Notes: a model not told the origin generated them from the letters alone. DNA of 12,500 nucleotides from Monoplex corrugatus (GCA_030674185.1 CM060307.1:28433696-28446195); one strand, 5' to 3'. Counted from the first letter of the stretch, positions 1 through 9,604 are shown. Made by a program: numbers and translations.

Positions 1-2310
1 GTGTCGCTTACATTTTAATTGTACTACAGTTGACCTCACATATAGCAACATCAATAGCACTACATAGTCTGCATTGAATCACACTTATAGCATTTGTAAA
101 GACCACAGCTGGTATAGAATACAAGTGGTGAAGTCAACAAAGTGTTTGATTTCCAGTTACCTTTGTCACAGCTGTTTTATTTCCTGTGTCCAAATGTACA
201 ATCCAAAATACTGTGAGAGCTTCAGCATTTCGTTCTTTCCCAATGCAGGTTACAGTGCTGAGCAGACCTTTGTGGTTGGAAAAGGATACAAACATCAATT
301 CACAAAAATAATGAGTTTTGTCAGGTCAAAATGTAGATGGACATGACTTTTGTTAGTTCATAGTGATGATAATACAGTGTTTGGTGGCAGAAGACAATCA
401 TTTATGTTCAGCTGCTGTTTTGGGGAAACAAACTACAATGCAACATTATTGGTACAATAATTTCAGTAACCAACCCAAACACATATCCAAAGGTGAAGAT
501 AGAGCTATGACCAAGTAAAAACAATCATGACATACCGATGTACATTTAGTGCCAGAGTGCGCATGCAATATTTGCATACAAATCATTTGCAAGCAAGCAA
601 CAGCGTTGCATAATAAAAAAAAAAAGAAAGAGTGATGACTGATAGGTGTGAATAACACGTTCAACACTGATGGGAAGTAACTCGTGACATAAATATCAAT
701 GTGAACAGAGTGCTTTTTTGGATATAACAAAATACTCACATTGAATCGTTTTGAAATATCACAAAGCTCTATGCATGATCATGTAAACTGGAACATTTTC
801 ACTCAAATATAAACGATTAAAAAACACGATTCAGATTTAAATCTTAGACATAATGAAAACACGTTCTACAACAGACATGGTTTTATGGCAAGGGGCTTAT
901 CCTATGTTTATTGAAATGCGCTGACTACAAACCAGTTCAAATTAATATCAAGGATTTTGTTTTCTTTAGGGAAACGGGAATCCTAATCATAAGCTCTATC
1001 TAGCTTTACCTCCGATTTATTGCAGCTTTGCGATTTTCTGTGAAATACAGATTTTGTAAAAGCATTTGATTCACTTGATCGGAGCTATATGTTTAAAGTG
1101 CATTTGGTTTTGAAACAAATATCTGCAACTGGATTAGCATATTTTACGATAATGTCAAACCAACAGTTTTGGTGAATGGACTGGTTACATTGTGGTTTTC
1201 GGTTAATAGAGGTTGTGGATAAGGAGGCCGAGTTTCCCCGTATCTATTTCTTCTATGTGTGAAAATGTCAGCGATAATGGAGAAAGAAAAAAATAGCATT
1301 AAAATTAATATTATCGATTATCTTGAACACACTGTTTCACAATAATTATGCTGATGGTACAGATGTCGGTCTTGCTGATATATAATCACATATCAAAATA
1401 GGAAGAAAACAAAAACGTCTGAAATGTTGACATTTCAATATTACAGAATATTACTGATTTGTATTCAACATGCACATCGATTTCAATTATTTTATAATAA
1501 TATACATTATTCACATAAGAACCTTCATGAGAACGAATCTTTTAAACATTGAAAAGTTCTTACAATAAGTAAACTATCAATGCAGATAAAACTGTCAACC
1601 AGTTGTGTGCTTTAAAACTGTTGTATACAGTTTTAGCAGTACGGACATACACGTCATGACGATATGTATGATGACACGATGACACCTTGCATATGACACG
1701 TGTTATGAGGTAACTGGAGAAGCCAAAATCTCAGGGATTAATACTTTTACAGTATACGTCCTGGTGACGACAAAGTGCACAAGTTTGAAAAAGAAAACAA
1801 ATCAGAAACGAAAACACGGAGCTTAAAAAAGCAAATTTAGTTCTTGCTTGCTGGGTATGGTATAACAGTTGAAAATTATATGCGTGTTGAAGGCAATAGA
1901 AAAATATTGCTTGAAAAGCAAAGTGATGTTGGACAGCTGACCGCATAATGAACAGCAACGTAACAGTTTTAGCTTTGTGTGTAACGAACATCTGTAAGGA
2001 ATTCTGATTTACGAATGGATTCCCTGAGATTAACTCATCTGATTTGTTATTGTTGTTGACGTGAATTTGAGACTATGCTGATGTGCAAATATTATAACCC
2101 TGAACATTTTCTTCACATTTGACACAAACTATGAGTGAGTAAATCAACTTTTTACAAACATAACCAACAGTGACACGAACTTCTTCAGACATTAGTCCTT
2201 GGTATTGTCCATTTTTGTAACGTTACATCGTGTCAGAATTGAAAAAAAGTGGTCATCTACATTTGTTCCGATGACAAAAAGTAAAATGATTGTTCTAGGA
2301 CACATATGAT
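1..2310. other. Upstream intergenic DNA, no gene recognised
   Basis: This AT-rich stretch contains only short open frames (under 100 codons on either strand) with no recognisable domain and low-complexity, Phe/Leu/Ser-rich translations typical of chance ORFs. A short A-run lies near 617-630. I see no RNA gene, repeat array or transposon terminus. The promoter and any 5' UTR exon of the receptor at 2323 should lie here or further upstream, but I cannot point to a convincing TATA box or initiator. Confidence 0.5.
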
Positions 2311-2322
2311 TGAGACAGCAAA

Positions 2323-3969
2323 ATGCTTAAAAAAAACACAACCATTAATGCCACTCTGGTTGAGACAGCAGAACTAAGGTATGTTCTGTTCGTCATACAC
2401 ATCGTGGTGGCACTGTTTTTATTGTTCAGCAACACTCTTACTATTGCTGCTGTGGTCAAGACTCCAGTGCTAAGAACAGTGATCAGTGTCTATGTGGTCA
2501 ACCTTGCTGCAGCTGATCTGCTCATGGGCCTGTCCACAGTGTTCACGTCCTCTGTCTTCCTGCCTCAGCTCCGTTACAGTTATGACAACAATATCTACAT
2601 GTGTCTTCTCTTCTATTTCGTGGTACCCTTCATCAGTGCCATAGAGTCACAGATCTCCTTGATGATGATTGGGATGGACAGGCTTCTTTACTTCGTGTAC
2701 CCTTTACGTTATCCTGTTTACATGACCAAAACGAAGGCGAAAATAGCTATTTCTTGTTCCTGGATATTTGCTGTCATCTTTGGCGGGTTTTCTCTATGTG
2801 TGAACAATGTGAATGAGGACAGCATTTGTGTAGGTGAGGAAGTGATGAACACGATTTACTACCGACACGTCGTACCCTGGACTATGCTGTTGATCATGGT
2901 GGTGGTGACCATGTGCTATGTAAAGATCATGTGTATCGCACAGCATCATTTACGTAACATTAAACAGCAGAATAAGCGGAATGCACTGATTCAAACACAA
3001 TCAAACCATGCTGATTCTCCTGGAAACACGACCACAGAGATGTGTGTAAACAGGAAGTTTTCCAGTGTTCCACAGTCAGAGGACTCCCCACTCATTCTTG
3101 TCAATCAGTCACATTCATCATACGTGATAGAAATGAAACAAACAGAATGTGTCCCAAGGTCAGAACAGGGCAGTAGTGTAGAGACTGTGCCATACAAAAC
3201 CTTACCCGTGGATGGTAACGCTTCTGGTACCAGCTCCCCAGCACTCGCAATGCTTCCTTCTTCAGTGACTGAAAACATTGAAGATGTGAGTAAAGGACCA
3301 GACATTTTCTTTGATGAAAAGACTGCTAGGTCATTATCATCACCATTAGCTCAGTCTACAAATAAACAACATATATACAGAGTAGCAGTAACTAATCATC
3401 AGAGCAGTGAACTTGCACTCACGCCTCAAGCACAAGATCAGTCCTGTGACAGCTGTCCTCAAACATTGGCATCTGAAAAATTAACAAAACAGGAGATGAC
3501 ATACGACATGGGTGGTGAAAATGATAAATCTTCAGAATTAACACAATGCAATCATTCAGCGCCAGAGAAGCAGGACCATCAGTCACGACCTACAGAAGAT
3601 GTCATTTCTGTCAACATTTTAGCAGACGACCATTCTACATCCCAGCAGACACAACTGGCCATGGAACAACCCCCTGTAACACTCATGACACAAACCTCCA
3701 GGGGTAATGAGTCGGAGAAGCAACAGAGGCGTGGCAGGAAGTCTGTGTACGTGTTCTTCACAGTGCACGTGCTGTACGTGGTCTGCTGGACGCCCTACAT
3801 GCTGAGCGTTCTGCTGTACTCTGGACATGTGGTCAGAGCTCTCCTCTTCTTCTTGGCCACCTGTAATTCTGGCATCAACTTCTTTATCTATACGTGGAAG
3901 GTGACCGACTTCCGCAAAGCTTGTTGCCGGCTTCTGCAGTCCTTCTGCTGTCCCTGCAAGTTACCATAG
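2323..3969 (+). CDS. Class A (rhodopsin-like) GPCR, orphan, long third intracellular loop
   Basis: This is an intact single-exon seven-transmembrane receptor of 548 residues, expected at the plasma membrane and to signal through G proteins. The ATG is supported by an in-frame TGA at 2311-2313 just upstream and by A at -3. The N-terminus is short, with no signal peptide and N-glycosylation sequons at N5 and N9. TM1 is about 20-45 (N37 = 1.50), TM2 about 56-80 (D65 = 2.50), TM3 about 95-118 ending in D119-R120-L121, TM4 about 139-159 (W147) and TM5 about 184-206 (Y199). Cys94 and Cys169 can form the usual TM3-ECL2 disulfide. ICL3 is about 265 residues (207-472), polar and Ser/Thr-rich. TM6 carries CWTP (488-491). 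TM7 carries N515-S516 and N519-F-F-I-Y523, so the NPxxY proline is Phe. The tail has Cys534/535 and Cys542/543/545, possible palmitoylation sites. TM3 lacks the Asp expected at 3.32 in aminergic receptors, and TM7 lacks the opsin lysine. The family is certain; the ligand and subfamily are unknown. Confidence 0.93.
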   Translation: MLKKNTTINATLVETAELRYVLFVIHIVVALFLLFSNTLTIAAVVKTPVLRTVISVYVVNLAAADLLMGLSTVFTSSVFLPQLRYSYDNNIYMCLLFYFVVPFISAIESQISLMMIGMDRLLYFVYPLRYPVYMTKTKAKIAISCSWIFAVIFGGFSLCVNNVNEDSICVGEEVMNTIYYRHVVPWTMLLIMVVVTMCYVKIMCIAQHHLRNIKQQNKRNALIQTQSNHADSPGNTTTEMCVNRKFSSVPQSEDSPLILVNQSHSSYVIEMKQTECVPRSEQGSSVETVPYKTLPVDGNASGTSSPALAMLPSSVTENIEDVSKGPDIFFDEKTARSLSSPLAQSTNKQHIYRVAVTNHQSSELALTPQAQDQSCDSCPQTLASEKLTKQEMTYDMGGENDKSSELTQCNHSAPEKQDHQSRPTEDVISVNILADDHSTSQQTQLAMEQPPVTLMTQTSRGNESEKQQRRGRKSVYVFFTVHVLYVVCWTPYMLSVLLYSGHVVRALLFFLATCNSGINFFIYTWKVTDFRKACCRLLQSFCCPCKLP

Positions 3970-3983
3970 ATAAGTTGAGACAT

Positions 3984-3988
<5 letters not shown>

Positions 3989-4027
<39 letters not shown>

Positions 4028-4182
4028 CGTGCGTGCGTGTGTGTGTGTGTGTTTGTTTGTGTGCATGTGTGCGCGCGCGTGTGAGTGCGTGTAGGTTTGT
4101 GTGTGTATGCGTGTGTATGTGTGTGTATATGTGTGTGTGTATTTGCTTGTGCGTGCGTGCGTGCGTGTGTGTGTGTGTGTGT

Positions 4183-4248
<66 letters not shown>
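3989..4248. repeat. (GT)n microsatellite in the 3' UTR of the first receptor
   Basis: About 260 bp of nearly uninterrupted GT dinucleotides begins 20 bases after the stop codon of the receptor. It includes short GTGC, GTTT and GTAT variants between about 4020 and 4150 and a pure stretch at 4190-4248. It is open in several frames on both strands, but these frames encode only Cys/Val or His/Thr runs and are not genes. Alternating purine-pyrimidine DNA of this length can adopt Z-DNA. Because it lies just past the stop it should be transcribed. Confidence 0.95.
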
Positions 4249-4249
<1 letters not shown>

Positions 4250-4646
4250 CTGGACTACCATGATGTTTTCAGCTGTGGTTTAATGACTGTAACTGAGAAA
4301 CAAACCAAATCAGACTTTAGATTCCACGGACGACATTTTGTACACACATTTATTCTTCAGTTGATCCAATAATTAACTGTGCCATTCTCCAATGCAAGCA
4401 GACCATCTTTGTTATCGTTGTTGCCGCTACTGTTTTTAGTGTGTTGATTTCTTCATTTTTATTCAAGCCAAACTTAGTGTAATATTTTTACTAAACACAA
4501 GCAATTTTGATTGCATTGTATTCTAATAATATTTGTGCTGTTTCTCCGACTTCTTTGACATATTTCTTTCAGTATCCAGTCTTTCGTGTATGCGCTTTAA
4601 CATTTGTATTCATAATTCTTACTGTTTCATTGTGCTGAATGCAAGA

Positions 4647-4652
4647 AATAAA
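4647..4652 (+). terminator. Candidate poly(A) signal of the first receptor
   Basis: AATAAA is the first canonical hexamer I see downstream of the receptor stop. It would give a 3' UTR of about 690 bases that includes the GT tract. T-rich sequence (gttttt, ttatttt) follows within 20 bases and could serve as a downstream element. The signal lies at the edge of LINE-derived sequence, so it may have come from the retroelement flank. Confidence 0.45.
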
Positions 4653-4659
4653 CGTTTTT

Positions 4660-5455
4660 GGCCGTTATTTTGAAAACAAATTGATGAATATCTGTGGTGA
4701 GGCTAATGCTTCCGGGAGCTGGACCATTTTTCATTGCCTCCAGGGCCTCTGCTACTTCTACGTCTTTTATTTGTCGTTCATAAACTTGTGCGTCTAGTTC
4801 ATCTAACGATAATGCTGTAAAGTTTGTACCTAGATGGTCTGTAAAGTATGTGTCAGTTCTGTAATTTTTCGTTTGGTATTGTTTGTACAATAAGTTGAAA
4901 AAAAAGAAAAAAGGTAGCTTTTTCAGTTCTATTTTTTATTACATTTTTTAAAAGAAAATGCCACACATGGAACCGAATATAAACAGACAAACAGACAAAT
5001 AAACACATACCCATACATGACATTAAACAGATTCCCATGTCAACACACAACATCTACACAAACATTGAATGGCATGTAGCAAATGCAAAGTCAATGCATC
5101 GATCAACATGTGCAAACTCAGGATATTTATGAACTTCCAAAGAATATAACGACCTCTTCATATAGCATGTGTGTTTGATTTTCTAATGATTCCATTGTTA
5201 GTTTGTAATCACATTGTTTTGATGCTGATTGCATTACGTGTTTCAAAGACAAATAAATAAGTAATGTTTCATTCTCTTTTATTCTGTCACTTTTGTGCGA
5301 CTTGCGCTTTTGCTGAAAATTCAATTCTAGTTCGCTTTCTATTTCAGTTGCTTCTTAAATAAACTTTTGATTGTTTGTGTGTGTTGCAAGCTCTTTTTCA
5401 ATGCTATTCAGATTATGCTGTATTTCTTGGAGCTGATTTGCTTTGTTCTGTTGTT
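4660..5455 (-). mobile_element. Decayed L1-like LINE fragment (linker and start of reverse transcriptase)
   Basis: Read on the minus strand, about 5453-5127 encodes a charged helical segment (LQEIQHNLNSIEKELATHT, one in-frame stop, then ESELELNFQQKRK and LYEEVVIFFGSS). Then 4890-4680 encodes LYKQYQTKNY, later DELDAQVYERQI and VAEALEAMKNGPAPGS. This order matches the region between endonuclease and reverse transcriptase in L1/Tx1-type ORF2 proteins, where a coiled linker leads to 'FYxxLY' and then to the 'A...MKNxKAPGxDG' motif that opens the RT domain. The RT match ends soon after PAPGS, and the catalytic YADD region is absent. With a premature stop, an internal insertion and both ends missing, this is a dead fossil. 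I recognise the family from these motifs alone; the exact clade is uncertain. Confidence 0.65.
4893..5126. other. AT-rich insertion inside the LINE fragment
   Basis: The minus-strand LINE frame stops making sense at FFGSS (near 5127) and resumes with LYKQYQ at about 4890, which is the expected next block. The roughly 230 bp between is AT-rich, with an A/G-rich run near 4897-4915, T-runs near 4930-4950 and short ACAAACAGA-type iterations near 4981-5000. I see no gene or clear terminal repeat. It looks like a nested insertion, or sequence gained during decay, of unknown type. Confidence 0.4.
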
Positions 5456-5587
5456 AGTTGGATTACACAGGTTTGACAATTCTCTAATATCAATGTTGCA
5501 CAAATCTTATTTGTTATATAGTTGTTGAGCTCACTGGGTCTTTGAATAATGTTATCTGTTTGGTCTTTGGGAGTATTAAAGTATGTC

Positions 5588-5765
5588 CAGCCGTAGAGAA
5601 CCATCGTTATTTTTTCATACTTGGAGATTTTAACATAAATATGAACAACGATGAAGACAAACCAACAAGTCAAAACGGAATAAAAAGAAACTGATTCACT
5701 TGCATCACATGTCGAGTTATGAGACAGCTTGCGAAATCAACGCTTGATGAAACATTATATATATA

Positions 5766-5861
<96 letters not shown>

Positions 5862-6246
5862 GTACGTATATATGTATATGTTTCATCAAGCGTTGATTTT
5901 GCAAGCTGTCTATATACATGTATATATATATGTACCTATATGTATATGTTTTCATCAAGCGTTGATTTTGCAAGCTGTCTATATACATGTATATATATAT
6001 ATGTACCTATATGTATATGTTTTCATCAAGCGTTGATTTTGCAAGCTGTCTATATACATGTATATATATATGTACCTATATGTATATGTTTTCATCAAGC
6101 GTTGATTTTGCAAGCTGTCTATATACATGTATATATATATGTACCTATATGTATATGTTTCATCAAGCGTTGATTTCGCAAGCTGTCTATATATATATAT
6201 GTACGTATATGTATATGTTTCATCAAGCGTTGATTTCGCAAGCTGT

Positions 6247-6288
<42 letters not shown>

Positions 6289-6475
6289 ACGAATATGTAT
6301 AATTATGTTTCATCAAGCGTTGATTTCGCAAGCTGTCTCATAACTCGACATGTGATGCAATTGAATCAGTTTTCTTTTTATATTCCGTTTTGACTTGTTG
6401 GTCTGTCTTCATCGTTGTTCATATTTATGTTAAAATCTCCAAGTATGAAAAATTAACGATGGCTCTCTACGGCTG
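5588..6475. mobile_element. Foldback-type element: long inverted arms around a TA-rich core
   Basis: The left arm (about 5588-5755) is the reverse complement of the right arm (about 6305-6475). Outer ends both read CAGCCGTAGAGA inward, and the arms then agree almost base for base for about 170 bp, apart from a few substitutions and a 3-base length difference in a T/A run. Beyond the outer ends the flanks do not match, and I see no convincing target-site duplication. Long inverted arms enclosing internal tandem repeats are the known architecture of Foldback transposons and some large hairpin MITEs. Reading inward, the arm encodes FFILGDFNINMNND, where GDFN resembles the endonuclease motif of non-LTR retrotransposons. 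The arms may therefore be captured LINE sequence. No transposase is present, so any movement would need help from elsewhere. Confidence 0.7.
5756..6304. repeat. TA-rich satellite with a periodic arm-tip motif
   Basis: A (TA)n tract of roughly 120 bp (5756-5880) is followed by copies of a block of about 31 bp beginning TTTCATCAAGCG and ending GCAAGCTGTC. Copies start at 5881, 5950, 6021, 6090, 6158 and 6218, and a last one at 6308 belongs to the right arm. Spacings are 69, 71, 69, 68, 60 and 90 bp. The spacers are TA-rich with a TGTACCTATATGTATATG-type core. The same block is present once in inverted orientation at about 5722-5753, as the tip of the left arm. Copies 1-4 carry TTTTGC and copies 5-7 TTTCGC. 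Open frames here encode Tyr/Ile runs and are not genes. Confidence 0.9.
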
Positions 6476-6497
6476 AATTATTGTTATTTTGAAGAAA

Positions 6498-6735
6498 GAT
6501 GATTATGATATTGATGATAACAACGATGATGATGATGATTGTATAATTATTATCATTATTATTATTATTATTATTGTTGTTATTATATTATCATTATTAT
6601 TATTATACATTATCATTATATCAATATCATTATTATTATTATTATTATTGTTATCACTGCTATCATTATTATTGTTGTTGTTGTTATCATTATGATTACT
6701 GTTATCATTATCATCATCAGTGGTAGCAGTAGTAG
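6498..6735. repeat. Compound ATT / GAT / GTT trinucleotide microsatellite
   Basis: The tract begins with GAT repeats (6500-6540), continues as a long ATT/ATC mixture with GTT patches, and ends with ATC and AGT repeats near 6735. It lies directly outside the right arm of the foldback structure. Apparent ORFs across it encode Ile/Leu or Asn/Asp runs and are not credible genes. Confidence 0.9.
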
Positions 6736-6804
6736 TAAACTCGTATATTAGAGTACTTTGGGTGCATACGCCTGAATGCAGTCCGATTCCTGGCTCCACC
6801 AATC

Positions 6805-7035
6805 GCCGTGGAGTAGTGGTTAGCGTAACAGACTACTAACTGAAAGGTTGTGGGTTCGAATCCCCATCAGGCTCTTCAAAAATCATTGTGGGATTTTTCA
6901 GCTCCAACTGGCTCCTACCCAGAACTGAGCTTGTTATAGGCTCATTGGGAAGACTGGGACTACCCTGTCAAGTCTCACCCAAGTCTCAAGCACTTCACGG
7001 ATGGGTTTTAGATGGTGTTATTGAAATCTTCTGAC
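6805..7035 (+). mobile_element. tRNA-derived SINE
   Basis: The head resembles a tRNA gene: an A-box-like stretch near 6814-6825 (TAGTGGTTAGCG) and a perfect B box, GGTTCGAATCC, at 6853-6863, with usual pol III promoter spacing. It is unlikely to be a working tRNA, because only the first three acceptor pairs (GCC with GGC) form and the T stem has two mismatches. About 160 bp of non-tRNA sequence follows without interruption (roughly 6875-7035, containing CCAACTGGCTCC and CACTTCACGGATGGG), as expected for a SINE body. Transcription would be internal, by RNA polymerase III. The 3' boundary is estimated; I see no clear poly(A) or microsatellite tail and cannot define the target-site duplication. 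Confidence 0.75.
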
Positions 7036-7039
7036 CAAC

Positions 7040-8443
7040 ACGCAGGTGTCTGTATCTTTCGAGCCGAGTTGATACCAAAATATCTTATAAATAGTAAAGC
7101 GAAGAGTAAAGACCTGTCACGTAGTCTTGACCCAAGAAGGAATTCCATAGCACCATGATTGTCATCCTCACCAACGTCATCAGCATCGCAATGTAAAAAG
7201 CTGTGCAGGCTTCCGTGGCCATCAAGGTGGCATAAGAAAATGAGACCCCCCCCCCCCCTCCAAAAAAAACAAACAAAAATAAACAAAAAGATTCTTGGCT
7301 CTGTCAACATTGTTCCAGGCAAAATATTTTTATCTGCGGCTGTAAAAAGGTCAGCATCAAAGTATGCATAAGAAAAGTTTGTTTAGCAGAACTGTGAAGG
7401 CCGTGTTTCCACCATTATACGCGCAGGAAATTGTCTGCAATATCCTTGAATCGTTAAGGTAAACACTGATGAATGTTAATCCGGTGCATGGTAGAGGATG
7501 CGTTGGCTAGGTACACATCTGATGATTAATTCCTTTTCTCATTTGCACGAGATATCTGGAAACTATATCTCTGTCCGACACAGGATAGCAGCCCAGCATC
7601 AGATTCCTGAATGATACAGCGTGTAGTTCTGGACAAACAGACAATATTTGTCTTCACTCGCCGTCATAAAACGCCCAATTATGTCGTAGTCATGACAACA
7701 GAATGTTTGCTGGAAGAAAACAAAGTTGCCATACATGCACGTGCTTTGAAGTTGTCCCTGAGTCAGTGTGATTTCAGAAGATGGATGGGACATGTCTCAT
7801 GACGTTCAGCTCTGGGCACAATAACATCGTCTTTTCCTGGTGATATTTTGGTAAAACAGTCTTGTGATTTTTTTTTGACAGACATTGATTTTGATATACC
7901 ATAATGGAAGTTATTCGAAAGTTACCTACTCTCATTTCTGAAGGAGCTAAATGGTCTTCATCGTGTTTGTTAAACTTAGGTCGTTCTTTCGTTCCTGGTA
8001 ACATTTCTGTTTGGTTTCATAGTAAGTTTTTTTTTTCTTCTTCTTTTTTCTTTATGTTTTCTTGGTTTTATTTTCTGTATTTTATATTCATTATTATCTT
8101 TCTTCTGTTTGGTTATTTTTCACCATCTTCTGAATCTGTAGACGTTAAATTTCGTTTCTGGATCTTAGGGTTTTAAAAAAAAATATATAATCCTATGTCA
8201 GCTAAAGCAATGAGTTTAGAGATGGTTCTTGCTTTTGTGAAGGTACGAGACAATGGGATTAACAGCATGTAAGCACTGAAAGTACGTATCCTTACCAGTA
8301 AAAAATTAACAGATGATAAAAGCATCAATGAGTTTGCCAAGTACAAGACTGTTGTACGCAGTGTTTCTACCATGTCATTCCAACAGACCAGAATCGTTCG
8401 CTCGTCTCCATTTGTTCTCAAAGAATAATTTCAATTAATGTTA
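7040..8443. other. Intergenic DNA between the SINE and the second receptor
   Basis: No gene is recognisable. The stretch contains a C13 homopolymer at 7246-7258 followed by an A-rich run, and a T/TTC-rich pyrimidine tract at about 8024-8060 that continues T-rich to 8110. Short open frames such as the one from 7904 run into the pyrimidine tract and show no domain. The promoter of the second receptor presumably lies in the later part, but I cannot identify elements. Confidence 0.5.
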
Positions 8444-8470
8444 TAACAAACAAGTGACTATTTCATCAAT

Positions 8471-9604
8471 ATGCTGGAAGAAAACGCGTCAGCAGAGCTA
8501 AACTATTTTCTGTTCGTCATACACGTCCTGGCGGCCATATTTCTGTTGTTTAGTAACTCTCTGACCATTGCTGCTGTTGTCAAGACTCCAGTGCTAAGAA
8601 CAGTGACCAATTTGTATGTGGTCAACCTTGCTGTGGCTGACCTACTGATGGGCGTGTCCACAGTGTTCATGTGCTTTATCTTCCTGCCTCAGTTCCGTCA
8701 GACCTATGACGACAGTATCTACATGTGTCTCCTCTTCTACTTAGTGGCACCCTTCATCAATGCCATAGAATCCCAGCTCTCTTTGATGATGATTGGGGTG
8801 GACAGACTTCTTTACTTCGTGTACCCTTTACGTTATCCTGTTTACATGACCAGCACTAAGGCGAAACTAGCTATTGCGTGTTCCTGGGTAATTGCTGTCA
8901 TATTTGGTGGCATTTCTCTGTTTGTGAACAGCGTGTCTGAAGACAGTACGTGTGTTTCGGAGGAAGTGATGAACGAGATTTACTATCGACATGTCTTACC
9001 CTTTGTTATGCTCCTGACCATGGTAGTGGTGTCCATTTGCTACGTGAAGATCATCTACATCGCCCTACAGCAACAGCGAAAACTCAACCAACAGAACGTC
9101 CAGCGTTCCGCGACACAGCGGCCATTAAACCATGCTGTTTATCGTGAAAACATCACAAGACAGTTGTGTGTCAATACTGTGCTGCCCATTACTTCAGTGT
9201 CCGTAGACTCCTCGGCGGCTACGCTCGTCAACCAGTCCCAGGAAATGAGACAAAGAGACTGTTACCCGTTGTCAGAAAATGGAAGTAGTGCAGACGATGC
9301 GCCGTGCCAAACTTTGACCCAGAATGCTCACACTTCTCATAACGGTCCTCCTGCACTTGTGACACTTCCTTCTTCAGTGACTGAACACACTGAAAACGTG
9401 AATGAAGCACCGTGTATTTCGTTTGATGGAAAAAGTATTAGGTCATGGCCACCAGTACCTCAGTCCACAAACGCACGAGGGGTTTATAGCTTGGCCCGAA
9501 CTGGTCAGCAATGCAGTGAAAGTGTAGCTAATAGATCAAAGCAGAGACTGACTACAGAAAGTTGTACAGCGTCCCACACCTCTACCACAAGATCAGTCTT
9601 GTGA
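8471..9604 (+). CDS. Second class A GPCR paralogue, TM1-TM5 and most of ICL3 (ORF ends early)
   Basis: This is a tandem paralogue of the receptor at 2323, with very similar sequence from TM1 to TM5. The ATG is preceded by an in-frame TAA at 8444-8446 and has A at -3. Landmarks are N29 (1.50), LAVAD with D57 (2.50), Cys86 and Cys161 for the disulfide, D111-R112-L113 after TM3, W139 in TM4 and Y191 in TM5. The loop keeps islands shared with the first receptor (LPSSVTE; YSLARTGQQCSE against YRVAVTNHQSSE). After about 9530 this frame loses similarity and stops at TGA 9602-9604, whereas the next frame (+1) continues the homology as DQSCDSDPQT. Read literally, the product is 377 residues with five membrane segments and no TM6-TM7, which should not couple to G proteins. 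The locus is either a recent pseudogene, an intact gene with assembly errors, or (less likely) spliced. The receptor assignment is certain; its intactness is not. Confidence 0.85.
   Translation: MLEENASAELNYFLFVIHVLAAIFLLFSNSLTIAAVVKTPVLRTVTNLYVVNLAVADLLMGVSTVFMCFIFLPQFRQTYDDSIYMCLLFYLVAPFINAIESQLSLMMIGVDRLLYFVYPLRYPVYMTSTKAKLAIACSWVIAVIFGGISLFVNSVSEDSTCVSEEVMNEIYYRHVLPFVMLLTMVVVSICYVKIIYIALQQQRKLNQQNVQRSATQRPLNHAVYRENITRQLCVNTVLPITSVSVDSSAATLVNQSQEMRQRDCYPLSENGSSADDAPCQTLTQNAHTSHNGPPALVTLPSSVTEHTENVNEAPCISFDGKSIRSWPPVPQSTNARGVYSLARTGQQCSESVANRSKQRLTTESCTASHTSTTRSVL

Noticed and set aside
1731..1991. 86-codon minus-strand ORF upstream of the first receptor
   Set aside because: Its composition is Phe/Leu/His-rich with no domain or paralogue in the window; chance is sufficient in AT-rich DNA.
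2216..2227. Palindrome TGTAACGTTACA about 100 bp before the first ATG
   Set aside because: It is a single 12-bp palindrome with no partner upstream of the second receptor; not enough to call a regulatory site.
3884..4372. Cys/Val- and His/Thr-rich ORFs over the GT tract
   Set aside because: They are pure dinucleotide-repeat translations with no flanking coding signal.
5719..6393. Tyr/Ile-rich ORFs over the TA core
   Set aside because: They reflect the TA satellite and recur in overlapping frames on both strands.
6805..6875. Functional tRNA gene
   Set aside because: The acceptor and T stems are mostly unpaired, and the sequence continues into a SINE body without a T-run terminator.
7904..8176. 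90-codon plus-strand ORF before the second receptor
   Set aside because: The latter half is a translated pyrimidine tract (Phe/Ser runs) and the first half shows no recognisable feature.
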